NCBI GenBank assembly: GCA_021155195.1
Contig: JAJNPV010000021.1
Span: 425,149 to 489,148, forward strand
From: Ohtaekwangia sp.
GTDB lineage: Bacteria > Bacteroidota > Bacteroidia > Cytophagales > Cyclobacteriaceae
Direction: 5' to 3'
Length of the DNA: 64,000 bases
Position 1 is the first letter of the stretch; each line of letters opens with the position of its first letter. The notes under the pieces were generated by a model. It made no database searches. It was not told the origin of the DNA and saw only the letters and a list, made by a program, of their open reading frames with translations. Made by a program: the position numbers and the translations under genes. Below, piece after piece: positions 16,964 to 25,569 of the stretch.

Positions 16964-17914
16964 ATGAAACTTTACACATTATTAATTATCGGACTTGTCA
17001 GCTTGGTTTTTTTAAGCTGTAATAAACCATTGCAACCACACGAAGGCTTTGTAGAAGTAACGGGTGGAAAAATATGGTATAAAGTAATTGGCGGTGGTGC
17101 CGGAAAACCATTGATGGTCATGCATGGTGGCCCGGGTGGCCGCAGTTGCGGCTCCATTGCTGCATACCAGGTATTAGCCAATGACCGACCGATCATCTTT
17201 TTCGATCAATTAGAATCAGGTTTGTCCGATCACCCTAACGATACCACGTTGTGGAAACCCATTTACTTTGCACAACAAGTTGAAGCGTTAAGGAAAAAAT
17301 TAAACCTCACTGATTTTCATTTGCTGGGAAGTTCGTGGGGTGGTTCTGTGGCTATTGAATATATGGCTACCCAAAATACCGATGCTATTGCCTCCGTCAT
17401 TTTTGCAGCACCATTAATAAGTACGCCCCAGTGGATGAAAGATTCAAAAGTACTGATTGCTAAACTCTCACAACCCGTTCAGGATACCATCAATAAATAC
17501 GAAGCGTTACAAAATTATACTGCACCTGCTTATCTGGCCGCCACGGATACTTTCTATGCAAACTTTCTGGCTAGGAAAAAAGGAGTTGCCCCTGTCGCTG
17601 AGTGTAATGATGTTCCTAAGTCGAATAGAGCCATTTATCAATACATGTGGGGGCCAACGGAGTTTAATGCCACCGGTACCTTGCGCACCTTCGACAGGAT
17701 TAGTGATTTGTCTAACATCACAAAGCCTACTCTTTTTATAGGTGGCGAATTTGATGAAGTGCTTCCCGAGACTTTATACTATTATCAAACATTGGTACCC
17801 CGTTCCAAAGTAGCCATCGTTCCTAATGCCGGTCATGCAAAAACCAGAGATAATCCAGAAGATTATATGCGCATGCTCAAAACATTTCTTGATGAAGTAG
17901 AAAGCAGCAAGTAG
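16964..17914 (+). CDS. Alpha/beta hydrolase, proline iminopeptidase-like (S33), lipoprotein
   Basis: 316 residues. The lipoprotein signal has Cys19 (LVFLSC). Peptidase S33 features are the oxyanion motif HGGPGG (54-59), the nucleophile Ser124 in GSSWGG, an acidic residue in GGEFDEVLP (about 267-270) and a catalytic His in PNAGHAKTRD. The family hydrolyses N-terminal proline or related amides and esters, and the exact substrate cannot be read. The stop lies 4 bases from the convergent truncated serine hydrolase gene. It follows the glycosidase-like lipoprotein gene by 78 bases and may be co-transcribed. Confidence 0.9.
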   Translation: MKLYTLLIIGLVSLVFLSCNKPLQPHEGFVEVTGGKIWYKVIGGGAGKPLMVMHGGPGGRSCGSIAAYQVLANDRPIIFFDQLESGLSDHPNDTTLWKPIYFAQQVEALRKKLNLTDFHLLGSSWGGSVAIEYMATQNTDAIASVIFAAPLISTPQWMKDSKVLIAKLSQPVQDTINKYEALQNYTAPAYLAATDTFYANFLARKKGVAPVAECNDVPKSNRAIYQYMWGPTEFNATGTLRTFDRISDLSNITKPTLFIGGEFDEVLPETLYYYQTLVPRSKVAIVPNAGHAKTRDNPEDYMRMLKTFLDEVESSK

Positions 17915-17918
17915 CATC

Positions 17919-18797
17919 TTACTTCACAGCCTGTAAAAGCAATTCAACAAATCCATCCAACGATGAGTTATCGTAGCCATACCAACGCCACGTGTTGGAA
18001 GCATTTATTTCGTCCATGATATTATTTTTCAACACTTGAGGCAGAGGCTTGCGCCAAAGGTTTAAGGTGGCTAGCGCGAGCACATTTACACGCGTGTCGT
18101 TATATTCATATACAGCTCCTGGGGTATTTCTTTTTACCGTAAGCCACTCTGATGGTTTACTGCCTGGCCGATCGGCCCAATCGGGCTTGCCCCAAAGGGT
18201 ACCTTCCCAGTCACTGGTTTGGCGAAGCAAGTCATTCCACGTAATGGTTTTGTTATGAGGTGTATCAAACAATTCAATCATTTGTGGTGTACCAAACTGG
18301 TCTGCCTTGTTAGTAATCTTTAATGGCGAATACAATTCAATGGGTGCCATGTATTTATACACAGTATCGTTAATGCTGTTAATCATTCCCCGATCATACG
18401 CTAATCCAACCGTGGCCGATAAAAAACTTTTTGTTACACTATGCGTCATATCCGGCCGCAGAGGTTCGCCCCATTCCGCAATTATATATCCATTCTTAAT
18501 TATAACTCCGGTTGCAGGGCCTCGGTCTTTCATAGGGCCTATGGCATCACCAAAAGGTTCGCGCCCAAATGTTTGATAGTGATTTTGCTCCATACTTCGC
18601 GAACTTTTTGTCTCGTGTTCCACAGCAAAATCAATAGCAGTTTTTAATTTGTGGGCATCAACTCCTACTTCATTTGGTTTCTTGTGTATCCATTCCTTGC
18701 CGGGAAAATAAAAAGAGAGACTTTCTGATTTACTTTTCTTTTGGCTAAAGCTTGTAACCGATATTATAGAAAGAAAAATGAACGCTACTTGTTTCAT
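17919..18797 (-). CDS. Serine hydrolase of the class C beta-lactamase family, C-terminally truncated
   Basis: 292 residues from the ATG at 18797, which gives a signal peptide (MKQVAFIFLSIISVTSFSQ); the frame also opens at a TTG at 18824. SxxK is in MTHSVTKSF and the YxN-type motif is YEYND. Family members normally continue about 100 residues past WRWYGYDNS, with an SGGGHWGGG-like motif and the final barrel strands. Here the chain ends 15 residues later in an unrelated tail (LDGFVELLLQAVK). The convergent S33 gene begins 4 bases beyond, and no remnant of the missing part is visible. It is probably non-functional or altered, and may be best treated as a pseudogene. Confidence 0.8.
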   Translation of the reverse strand: MKQVAFIFLSIISVTSFSQKKSKSESLSFYFPGKEWIHKKPNEVGVDAHKLKTAIDFAVEHETKSSRSMEQNHYQTFGREPFGDAIGPMKDRGPATGVIIKNGYIIAEWGEPLRPDMTHSVTKSFLSATVGLAYDRGMINSINDTVYKYMAPIELYSPLKITNKADQFGTPQMIELFDTPHNKTITWNDLLRQTSDWEGTLWGKPDWADRPGSKPSEWLTVKRNTPGAVYEYNDTRVNVLALATLNLWRKPLPQVLKNNIMDEINASNTWRWYGYDNSSLDGFVELLLQAVK

Positions 18798-18849
18798 AAA
18801 GAGTTTAAGAATGACCACTGGCAATTTATAAAATCATTCATGCATATCG

Positions 18850-18857
18850 TATATTTG
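18850..18857 (+). promoter_or_regulatory. Candidate -7 element for the histidine kinase gene
   Basis: TATATTTG matches TANNTTTG, 41 bases before the ATG at 18898. No good -33 TTTG box at the expected spacing. Confidence 0.3.
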
Positions 18858-18897
18858 TTTTCACCTTAATCCAGATTATTCTCAGGCTCGGTATTTT

Positions 18898-20187
18898 ATG
18901 TTTCAGATCTATTCCCGACCTCAGACAGAATCCAAAAGGCTACAAGTCAGTCTGATTAATCACCTTTCAGTAATGACTATTGTTATAAATGCAATTTTCT
19001 GGATACTGAATTTGGTAATTGTCACCTATATTCCTACCTGGATTTTTATTAGCCTCCTTACCATTAGTCTGATCACATTAATTCTCAATAAGGCAGGATA
19101 CCATAGCGGAGCGGCTTTCTTTGGTTTAATTGGTTTCAATCTGGCAGTTTATAGCTTGGCCTCCAGCGAAACCACTGAGACGGGATTGCACATGTATTTA
19201 GGGGCCACTGCATTTGCAGCCTTTGTCATCTTTGGCTACGAGCAACGCTATTTAAGTTTTGGGTTTTTAGTTTTTTCAGTGATCTTATTTTTTGCCTGTT
19301 TCTTTTCTGATTTTTCACTCTTGCAAGAACGTAACTTTACAACTCAAGAAGTAAAAACTTTTTTCATCATCAATGCACTCTCTTTTATTATTATTTGCAC
19401 GTATTTATTTTACCTTGTGTTACGGGTAAATTTTGTGAATGAGAAAGGTCTGCGTGAAAATGAAACCCGTATTAAATATCAAAATGAACAATTAAAGAAA
19501 ACGAATACTGAATTAGATCGATTTGTATACAGTGCCTCACATGATCTTCGGGCACCATTAAGTTCCTTGTCGGGATTAATTACCATCTCGGAAGCGAGCA
19601 ATGACATGAAGGAGCTAAAAGAATATTTAACCATGATGAAGGGGAGGATATTTGTGCTAGATAAATTTATTATTGATATCATTAACTATTCGCGCAATGC
19701 CCGGCAGGAAGTTGCCATAGAAAAAATAAATCTTCACAATCTTGTAGATGATATTATTGAAGGGCTAAAATTCTCAGTAGAGAATGATACAATTAAAATT
19801 CAAAATCTAATTGCTACAGATTCACAAATAAACACTGACTCCACCCGAATCAGAATCGTGCTGAACAACATTGTATCCAATGCCATCCGGTACCATGATA
19901 AGCACAAGGAAAATTGTTCTATCATTGTCGAAGAAAAAAGAACGGAAAAAGAAATTGTTATCCAAGTGAAAGACAATGGGGTTGGTATTCTTCCTGCCTA
20001 TCAAAGTAAAATATTCAACATGTTTTATAAAGCGAATGAGAACTCGAGTGGATCGGGATTAGGATTATACATAGCACAAGAATCTATCCATAAACTGGGA
20101 GGACACATTACAATGCAATCGCAACATGGAATAGGATCTACTTTTTCAATAACGCTTCCAATTACAGATGTGGATAAAAATTCGTAA
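18898..20187 (+). CDS. Membrane sensor histidine kinase
   Basis: 429 residues. About six hydrophobic segments (residues roughly 20-180) form a membrane sensor with little extracellular loop. A short coiled coil (NETRIKYQNEQLKKTNTELDRF) leads to a HisKA domain with the phospho-acceptor His in YSASHDLRAPLSSL (about 216). The HATPase domain shows the N box (IVLNNIVSNAIRYH), G1 box (VKDNGVGILP) and G2 box (SSGSGLGLYIAQE). No response regulator gene is adjacent, so it is an orphan kinase here. The signal is unknown. Confidence 0.93.
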   Translation: MFQIYSRPQTESKRLQVSLINHLSVMTIVINAIFWILNLVIVTYIPTWIFISLLTISLITLILNKAGYHSGAAFFGLIGFNLAVYSLASSETTETGLHMYLGATAFAAFVIFGYEQRYLSFGFLVFSVILFFACFFSDFSLLQERNFTTQEVKTFFIINALSFIIICTYLFYLVLRVNFVNEKGLRENETRIKYQNEQLKKTNTELDRFVYSASHDLRAPLSSLSGLITISEASNDMKELKEYLTMMKGRIFVLDKFIIDIINYSRNARQEVAIEKINLHNLVDDIIEGLKFSVENDTIKIQNLIATDSQINTDSTRIRIVLNNIVSNAIRYHDKHKENCSIIVEEKRTEKEIVIQVKDNGVGILPAYQSKIFNMFYKANENSSGSGLGLYIAQESIHKLGGHITMQSQHGIGSTFSITLPITDVDKNS

Positions 20188-20252
20188 AATATTCACGTGC
20201 GGTTTTTTATTACTCACCAAACTAATTTAATTCGCGCCTCAGAATATAATTC

Positions 20253-22523
20253 ATGGAAAAGAACATTATAAAAATTGCTGGCGAGTTAACGCTAAAACCA
20301 GAACAAGTAAGTTGTGTTGTTGATCTCTTAACGGAAGGAGCTACCATTCCCTTTATCGCCCGATATCGAAAAGAACCAACAGGCAGTTTAGATGAAGTAG
20401 CCCTGGCCGCTATTCGCGATAGGCACGAGCAACTGGTAGAATTGGATAAGCGAAAAGAGGCAGTTCTTAAATCCATTGAAAAACAAGAGAAACTCACCCC
20501 TATCTTGGCGAAAGCAATTGAAAATGCTGAAACGCTTAACGAGTTGGAAGATATTTACTTACCCTACAAGCCAAAACGCAAAACGCGGGCGAGCATTGCA
20601 AAAGAGAAAGGGCTGGAACCTTTGGCACTTGCACTCTTCGGGCAAGGCAAGCTCGATTTAGAAAAAACTGCATCGGAGTTTATTGATTCTGAAAAAGGGG
20701 TGGCCAATGTGCAAGAAGCATTAGATGGTGCGCGTGATATTATTGCAGAATGGGTGAATGAAAATCAGGAAGCGCGCCAAAAAGTACGCGAATTGTTTTG
20801 GCAAGAAGGTGTAATCAAAGCTTCAGTAATCAAATCAAAAGCTGAAAACGAGGAAGCTCAAAAGTTTAAAGATTACTTTGATTGGAAAGAGCCCTTGAAG
20901 AAAAACCCCTCACATCGTTTGCTCGCTATGCGTAGGGCTGAGAAAGAAGGATTTATTACTTTGGATATTGAGCCTGAAGAAGAACAAGTCATTCAAATTC
21001 TGGATAAACAATTTATTAAATCATCATCCGCTGGCGCTGAACAGGTGAGTTTAGCCATTAAGGATTCTTATAAGCGTTTATTAAAACCTTCGCTCGAAAC
21101 AGAAGTGCGGGTTGAATCAAAATTGAAAGCCGATAATGATGCCATTCAAGTATTTGCTTCCAATCTTAAAAAATTATTGCTCTCATCACCGCTAGGTCAA
21201 AAAAGAGTATTGGCGCTTGATCCGGGTTTTCGTTCCGGCACTAAGTTGGTGTGTCTGGATGAACAAGGGGCATTGTTGTTTAATACGGTAATTTATCCGC
21301 ATGAACCTCAACGCGAAACGGCTAAGTCAGCCACTATTGTTATGGGCTTGTGCGATCGTTTTAAAATTGATGCGATTGCCATTGGTAATGGTACTGCGAG
21401 TCGTGAAACAGAAGCCTTTGTAAAAGGAATCGGACTGCCTAAAGAAATTTTAGTAGTAATGGTAAATGAAAGTGGTGCCTCGGTCTATTCAGCATCAGAC
21501 GTGGCTCGCGAAGAATTTCCTGATCATGACATTACCGTTCGCGGTGCCGTTTCCATTGGGCGCAGGTTAACAGATCCGCTTGCAGAGTTGGTTAAGATTG
21601 ATCCCAAGTCGATTGGGGTGGGTCAGTATCAGCATGATGTGGATCAAACCAAACTTAAAGCCGGATTGGATGATGTAGTAATGAGTTGTGTAAACTCGGT
21701 AGGTGTTGAAGTGAATACAGCTAGCAAAGAATTGTTGTCTTATGTTTCTGGCTTGGGTCCTGTGCTTGCAAAAAGTATTGTTGAGTACCGTAATCAACAT
21801 GGAGCCTTCTCTACACGTGATTCGCTTCGCAAGGTTCCAAGATTAGGCGATAAAGCATTTGAACAATGTGCCGGATTTCTTCGCATCCGCGATTCTAAAA
21901 ATCCATTGGACACCAGTGCCGTGCATCCTGAACGTTACGAATTAGTTGAAAAGTTTGCCAAAGATTTAGGGTGCACGCTTAAAGATTTGATGACCAGTGC
22001 CGAGCTGAGAAAGAAGTTAGATCTTAAAAAATACGTAACGGACACCGTTGGTTTACCCACCCTCACAGACATTTTACTGGAACTTGAAAAGCCCGGTCGC
22101 GATCCACGCGAAAAGTTTGAAGTGTTCTCTTTTGAAGAAGGTGTTCACGAACTAAAAGATTTAAAGATTGGAATGTCGTTGCCTGGTATTGTGACCAATG
22201 TAACCAACTTCGGAGCGTTTGTAGATATTGGTGTGCATCAGGACGGACTTGTTCATATCAGTCACTTAAGCGATCGCTTTGTAAAAGACCCCAACGAAGT
22301 GGTAGCCGTTCAGCAAAAAGTAAAAGTAACTGTGCTGGAGGTTGATGCTGCACGCAAACGCATTGCGCTTTCACTGAAAGGTGATCCGTTTGGAAATGCT
22401 CCAGCTCCTCAAAATAAAAATGTAAATCGACCAGAAAGAACACCTAAGCCAAAGGCACCTGTTAAAGCTGTTGAGACCATGGAAGACAAACTGGCTCAAC
22501 TACGTGATAAATTTAAGCGATAG
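20253..22523 (+). CDS. tex: Tex family RNA-binding transcription accessory protein
   Basis: 756 residues with the full Tex domain order. The N-terminal helical domain has ATIPFIARYRKEPTGSLDE near residue 32. The YqgF RNase-H-like domain (about 325-450) shows VLALDPGFRSGTKLV and AIAIGNGTASRETE. Helix-hairpin-helix repeats follow (about 490-560; SYVSGLGPVLAKSIVEYR, LRKVPRLGDKAFEQCAGFLRI). The S1 domain lies near 640-710 (GIVTNVTNFGAFVDIGVHQDGLVHISHLS). Tex proteins bind nucleic acid and affect transcription and translation. A short basic and proline tail follows S1. Probably its own transcription unit. Confidence 0.97.
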   Translation: MEKNIIKIAGELTLKPEQVSCVVDLLTEGATIPFIARYRKEPTGSLDEVALAAIRDRHEQLVELDKRKEAVLKSIEKQEKLTPILAKAIENAETLNELEDIYLPYKPKRKTRASIAKEKGLEPLALALFGQGKLDLEKTASEFIDSEKGVANVQEALDGARDIIAEWVNENQEARQKVRELFWQEGVIKASVIKSKAENEEAQKFKDYFDWKEPLKKNPSHRLLAMRRAEKEGFITLDIEPEEEQVIQILDKQFIKSSSAGAEQVSLAIKDSYKRLLKPSLETEVRVESKLKADNDAIQVFASNLKKLLLSSPLGQKRVLALDPGFRSGTKLVCLDEQGALLFNTVIYPHEPQRETAKSATIVMGLCDRFKIDAIAIGNGTASRETEAFVKGIGLPKEILVVMVNESGASVYSASDVAREEFPDHDITVRGAVSIGRRLTDPLAELVKIDPKSIGVGQYQHDVDQTKLKAGLDDVVMSCVNSVGVEVNTASKELLSYVSGLGPVLAKSIVEYRNQHGAFSTRDSLRKVPRLGDKAFEQCAGFLRIRDSKNPLDTSAVHPERYELVEKFAKDLGCTLKDLMTSAELRKKLDLKKYVTDTVGLPTLTDILLELEKPGRDPREKFEVFSFEEGVHELKDLKIGMSLPGIVTNVTNFGAFVDIGVHQDGLVHISHLSDRFVKDPNEVVAVQQKVKVTVLEVDAARKRIALSLKGDPFGNAPAPQNKNVNRPERTPKPKAPVKAVETMEDKLAQLRDKFKR

Positions 22524-22674
22524 TAAGTAAAACCGAACACATGGCTGTTCGAAATGGAACAACTCTTATTCATAAATCGGTCGTTCCAAACTTTAATCGT
22601 ACTTCCTGGCCGTGGCATTTAACTTGTTGCAAGGCTGTTTATACTAACCTATAAACTACCTGCGTTAAAGTGCT

Positions 22675-23727
22675 ATGGAAAAAATCAAACACTTCTTCTG
22701 GCTTTGCTCTGGGGCAAATATTGCTATTCTAAAAAAATGTGAATCAGAGGCCAGCAAATATGTAGGCATTGGAGCCACTGTTTTTTTTACCGGAGTGTTT
22801 GCGACTTTGGCTGCTTCCTATGCACTCTTCACAGTGTTTGATAATGTGTGGATTGCTATTACGTTGGGCGTTGTATGGGGATTGATGATTTTTAATCTCG
22901 ATCGTTACATCGTCTCAAGCATGCGAAAAGAAGGAAATACCAAACGGGAACTCCTTACTGCGTTGCCGCGAATAATTTTAGCGGTGATCATCTCACTTGT
23001 TATTGCTAAACCATTAGAATTGAAAATCTTTGAAAAAGAGATTAGGGCAGAATTAGTAATCATGGAACAACAAAAATTAGCTGCACAGGAAGCTGAAGCA
23101 AAATTACGCTTTGCCCCCGATCAGCGTAAGCTGAATGAAGAGATTGCTTTACTGAAAAGTGAGATTGCCTTCAAGGCTGCCGCTCGTGATGAGTTAGATA
23201 GATTGGCGCGTGAAGAGGCTGATGGGACTGGTGGTAGCAAGCAACGAAATGCCGGACCAATTTATAAATTAAAAAAAGCTGACGCTGATCATGCTGAACA
23301 AGAACTAGCACAACTCACTGAAAAGTATGATCGCTTGATTCAAGAGAAACTAAATGCCTTATCAAAAACAGATTCCTTGCAACGTTCAGAACTTGCTTTG
23401 TTGGAGCGAGCCCGGTTAGATGGGCCAGCCAGTCGTATGGAAGCGCTAAACAGAGTGAGCGAGCAAAGTAGTGCTATCGCCTTGGCAAACTGGTTTATTC
23501 TATTACTCTTTATCGCTATTGAAACGGCACCTGTTTTCGTGAAACTTATTTCCCCGCAAGGGCCTTACGATCATCTACTAAAAATTGAAGAGCATGGTTT
23601 TGAAACTCAACGCATAGAAAATCTAGCCCGATTGAATGCTGAAATAAAAAGCAGAACCCAGAGTTTACCGCAGACAGAATCAGGCTTTGTTACCAATCGA
23701 TTGGATGTGCTATTGAACAAATCTTAA
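22675..23727 (+). CDS. DUF4407 membrane protein
   Basis: 350 residues. Three or four membrane segments lie near residues 28-50, 58-75 and 97-118, and another near 268-290 (ANWFILLLFIAIETAPVFVKL). Between them is a long charged coiled coil (about 120-255; EQQKLAAQEAEAKLRFAPDQRKLNEEIALL in shorter heptads). The NLDRYIVSSMRKE motif after the second segment is typical of DUF4407. The family has no known biochemical role. A strong terminator separates it from the convergent secreted gene. Confidence 0.9.
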   Translation: MEKIKHFFWLCSGANIAILKKCESEASKYVGIGATVFFTGVFATLAASYALFTVFDNVWIAITLGVVWGLMIFNLDRYIVSSMRKEGNTKRELLTALPRIILAVIISLVIAKPLELKIFEKEIRAELVIMEQQKLAAQEAEAKLRFAPDQRKLNEEIALLKSEIAFKAAARDELDRLAREEADGTGGSKQRNAGPIYKLKKADADHAEQELAQLTEKYDRLIQEKLNALSKTDSLQRSELALLERARLDGPASRMEALNRVSEQSSAIALANWFILLLFIAIETAPVFVKLISPQGPYDHLLKIEEHGFETQRIENLARLNAEIKSRTQSLPQTESGFVTNRLDVLLNKS

Positions 23728-23750
23728 TAAAAGGAAGTAAGTTGAGGCAT

Positions 23751-23783
23751 AAAAAAAGTTGAATGATATCATTCAACTTTTTT
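23751..23783. terminator. Bidirectional terminator
   Basis: A perfect palindrome AAAAAGTTGAATGATATCATTCAACTTTTT, written here from 23753 to 23782, with flanking A and T tracts. It lies between the convergent DUF4407 and secreted-protein genes. Its centre is GATATC. Confidence 0.92.
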
Positions 23784-23804
23784 GACTCTTTAGAAATTAT
23801 TGAA

Positions 23805-24284
23805 TCAACCTTCTGCTTCAACACTTACTTCATTGTCTTTCGCCATTTCTTCCATTAATGAATCATACTTAGCTTTTAAGGTGGCGTCTGCTGCCAATGC
23901 TTTTTTAACTTTGTTATATGTGGCTGCCCCTAAATAATCCTTTGCTAAACTTTGAAACGCTTGATTAATTTTTAGTGTTTCAGTTTTCTTCTTCTCAGCT
24001 ACTTCTGCTAAGAAGGCAATCTCTTCGGGTGTAGCATTTGCTTCCGCTAATTTAGCTTCGTCTGATGCTATTTTAGATAGTTCGTTGTAGCGAGTGCCAT
24101 TCATAACTTCTGATCCTTTTACCATATCGGATAATGTTGTTTGTACAGCAAGGCTCATTTCAGCAACTGAATCCATTACGGTTGCATACTTCGTCAACTC
24201 TTCTTCACTAACCGTAGCATCTTGCGCAAACGTTGTAACTGCTATAAAACTAAAGATTGTAATAAATAAAAACTTTGCTCTCAT
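23805..24284 (-). CDS. Small secreted helical protein, possibly DUF4168-like
   Basis: 159 residues. A signal peptide (FLFITIFSFIAVTTFAQ) precedes a mature chain that is almost entirely helix-forming, rich in Ala, Glu and Lys. Two similar segments occur: VSEEELTKYATVMDSVAEM near the N-terminus and YLGAATYNKVKKALAADATLKAKYDSL near the C-terminus. This layout resembles DUF4168 proteins, a periplasmic family of unknown role; the match is by eye and moderate. The tail is acidic (SVEAEG). The strong terminator beyond its stop ends this unit. Confidence 0.8.
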   Translation of the reverse strand: MRAKFLFITIFSFIAVTTFAQDATVSEEELTKYATVMDSVAEMSLAVQTTLSDMVKGSEVMNGTRYNELSKIASDEAKLAEANATPEEIAFLAEVAEKKKTETLKINQAFQSLAKDYLGAATYNKVKKALAADATLKAKYDSLMEEMAKDNEVSVEAEG

Positions 24285-24377
24285 GTGATTTTAGGTTGGT
24301 TTTAAAATATATTGATCTTTAAGATAATACTTTTCGTGCAGTAATGCAAGAAAAAATTTGATAAAGATCGGTGGAAA

Positions 24378-24815
24378 TCAATTTTTACTTTGCTCTTCCG
24401 ATTGAAATTTTAGTAAAACATTTTTTCCATCAATCAGTAAAAGTTCATGTTCAGTAATCCGAAACTCATTGATTTTATTAACCGCTTGTAAAAAATCATT
24501 TTCTGTTTTCATTGAATCCTCACAAAACATTTTTGTGGATCCGATTTCTTTAAAAATAATTTTTCTTCCATCCAAGAAATATTCTCCAAACAATCGATTA
24601 CATCCTCCATGCCCTGTTACTTTTTTTGTATCGGGATTTAGTTGAATAAATATTTTCCTCGAATCAATTTGTGGAATTGATTGTCCATTTAATTCCACTA
24701 ACACCCAATAGGTTTTTTCAAGGGGTCTCTCTTTGGGCACACCCATAAGTGCTCCGATTTTATCTGAGGGGCGGCAAGCCGAAATGATGATAAATAGTAA
24801 TAAGAATTTTCTCAC
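24378..24815 (-). CDS. META/HslJ-domain lipoprotein
   Basis: 145 residues from the GTG at 24815; the frame also opens at a TTG at 24842 that would overlap the regulator gene. The GTG gives a compact lipoprotein signal ending IIISAC. A META domain follows: TYWVLVELNGQSIP, GHGGCNRLFGEYFLDG, and STKMFCEDSM with the paired Cys typical of HslJ-like proteins. Some META proteins relate to heat shock or antibiotic stress; here the role is unknown. It lies 19 bases after the LytTR gene stop, so it may be the third gene of that operon. Confidence 0.87.
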   Translation of the reverse strand: MRKFLLLFIIISACRPSDKIGALMGVPKERPLEKTYWVLVELNGQSIPQIDSRKIFIQLNPDTKKVTGHGGCNRLFGEYFLDGRKIIFKEIGSTKMFCEDSMKTENDFLQAVNKINEFRITEHELLLIDGKNVLLKFQSEEQSKN

Positions 24816-24834
24816 ACATGAATGTAAGCAAACA

Positions 24835-25569
24835 CTATGCAAATAATTCGAGAAAGTCCTTTTTACGGGAAGGAGAAATCTCTAATTCCTGATTATTTTT
24901 CATGGTAACGTAACCTCCCTTCCCTTTTGTATAGCGAAGCACAAATTCAGGATTTATTAGATATGAGCGGTGAATGCGTAAAAAACGATGTATGTTTAAT
25001 ACATCTTCGAAATATTTCAGTGTCCTGCAGATTAACAGTGGCTGACTTTGCTCAAAATGAAACTTTGTGAAATTGTCCGCTGCCTCACAGTACAAAATGG
25101 AATTTATGTCCACTATTTCAAATCCTTCTAATGTTGGTAACATTATTTTTTGATGTGCCCCCGACTTTTTGTTTTCAATTAACACCTTGGCATGCTGTAC
25201 ATAATTTTGCTTCCCTTGCTCTTGGCGGATTTTATCAACTGCCTTAATCAACTCATCAATGTCTATGGGCTTTAATAAGTAGTAGGCCGCACTTTGATTC
25301 AGTGCCTGAATCGCGTAATTATCGTAAGCCGTAACAAAAATGGTTTCAAAGGTGACGTCTTCAATTTTATCTAACAGGTCAAACCCATTTCCGTAAGGCA
25401 TTTCAATATCAAGAAAAACAACATCAGGATTGTGCTTTTTGATTTCTGCTAACCCTGTTGCTACCGATTCGCCAAAACCACACACGGTTACATCCGGACA
25501 ATATTTTTTCAAATAGTTGGCCAGAATCTCACGGCTATCTTTTTCATCGTCTATAATTACAGCCCTCAT
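24835..25569 (-). CDS. LytTR-family response regulator
   Basis: 244 residues. The receiver domain (about 1-120) has acidic residues IIDDE at 6-9, phospho-acceptor Asp54 in VFLDIEMPYGNGF, Thr in FVTAYDNYA and Lys in YYLLKPID. The LytTR DNA-binding domain (about 140-240) shows ILYCEAADNFTKFHF and RFLRIHRSYLINPEFV. Its ATG overlaps the kinase stop by 4 bases (ATGA), so the pair is translationally coupled. LytTR regulators bind imperfect direct repeats upstream of target genes. Confidence 0.96.
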   Translation of the reverse strand: MRAVIIDDEKDSREILANYLKKYCPDVTVCGFGESVATGLAEIKKHNPDVVFLDIEMPYGNGFDLLDKIEDVTFETIFVTAYDNYAIQALNQSAAYYLLKPIDIDELIKAVDKIRQEQGKQNYVQHAKVLIENKKSGAHQKIMLPTLEGFEIVDINSILYCEAADNFTKFHFEQSQPLLICRTLKYFEDVLNIHRFLRIHRSYLINPEFVLRYTKGKGGYVTMKNNQELEISPSRKKDFLELFA

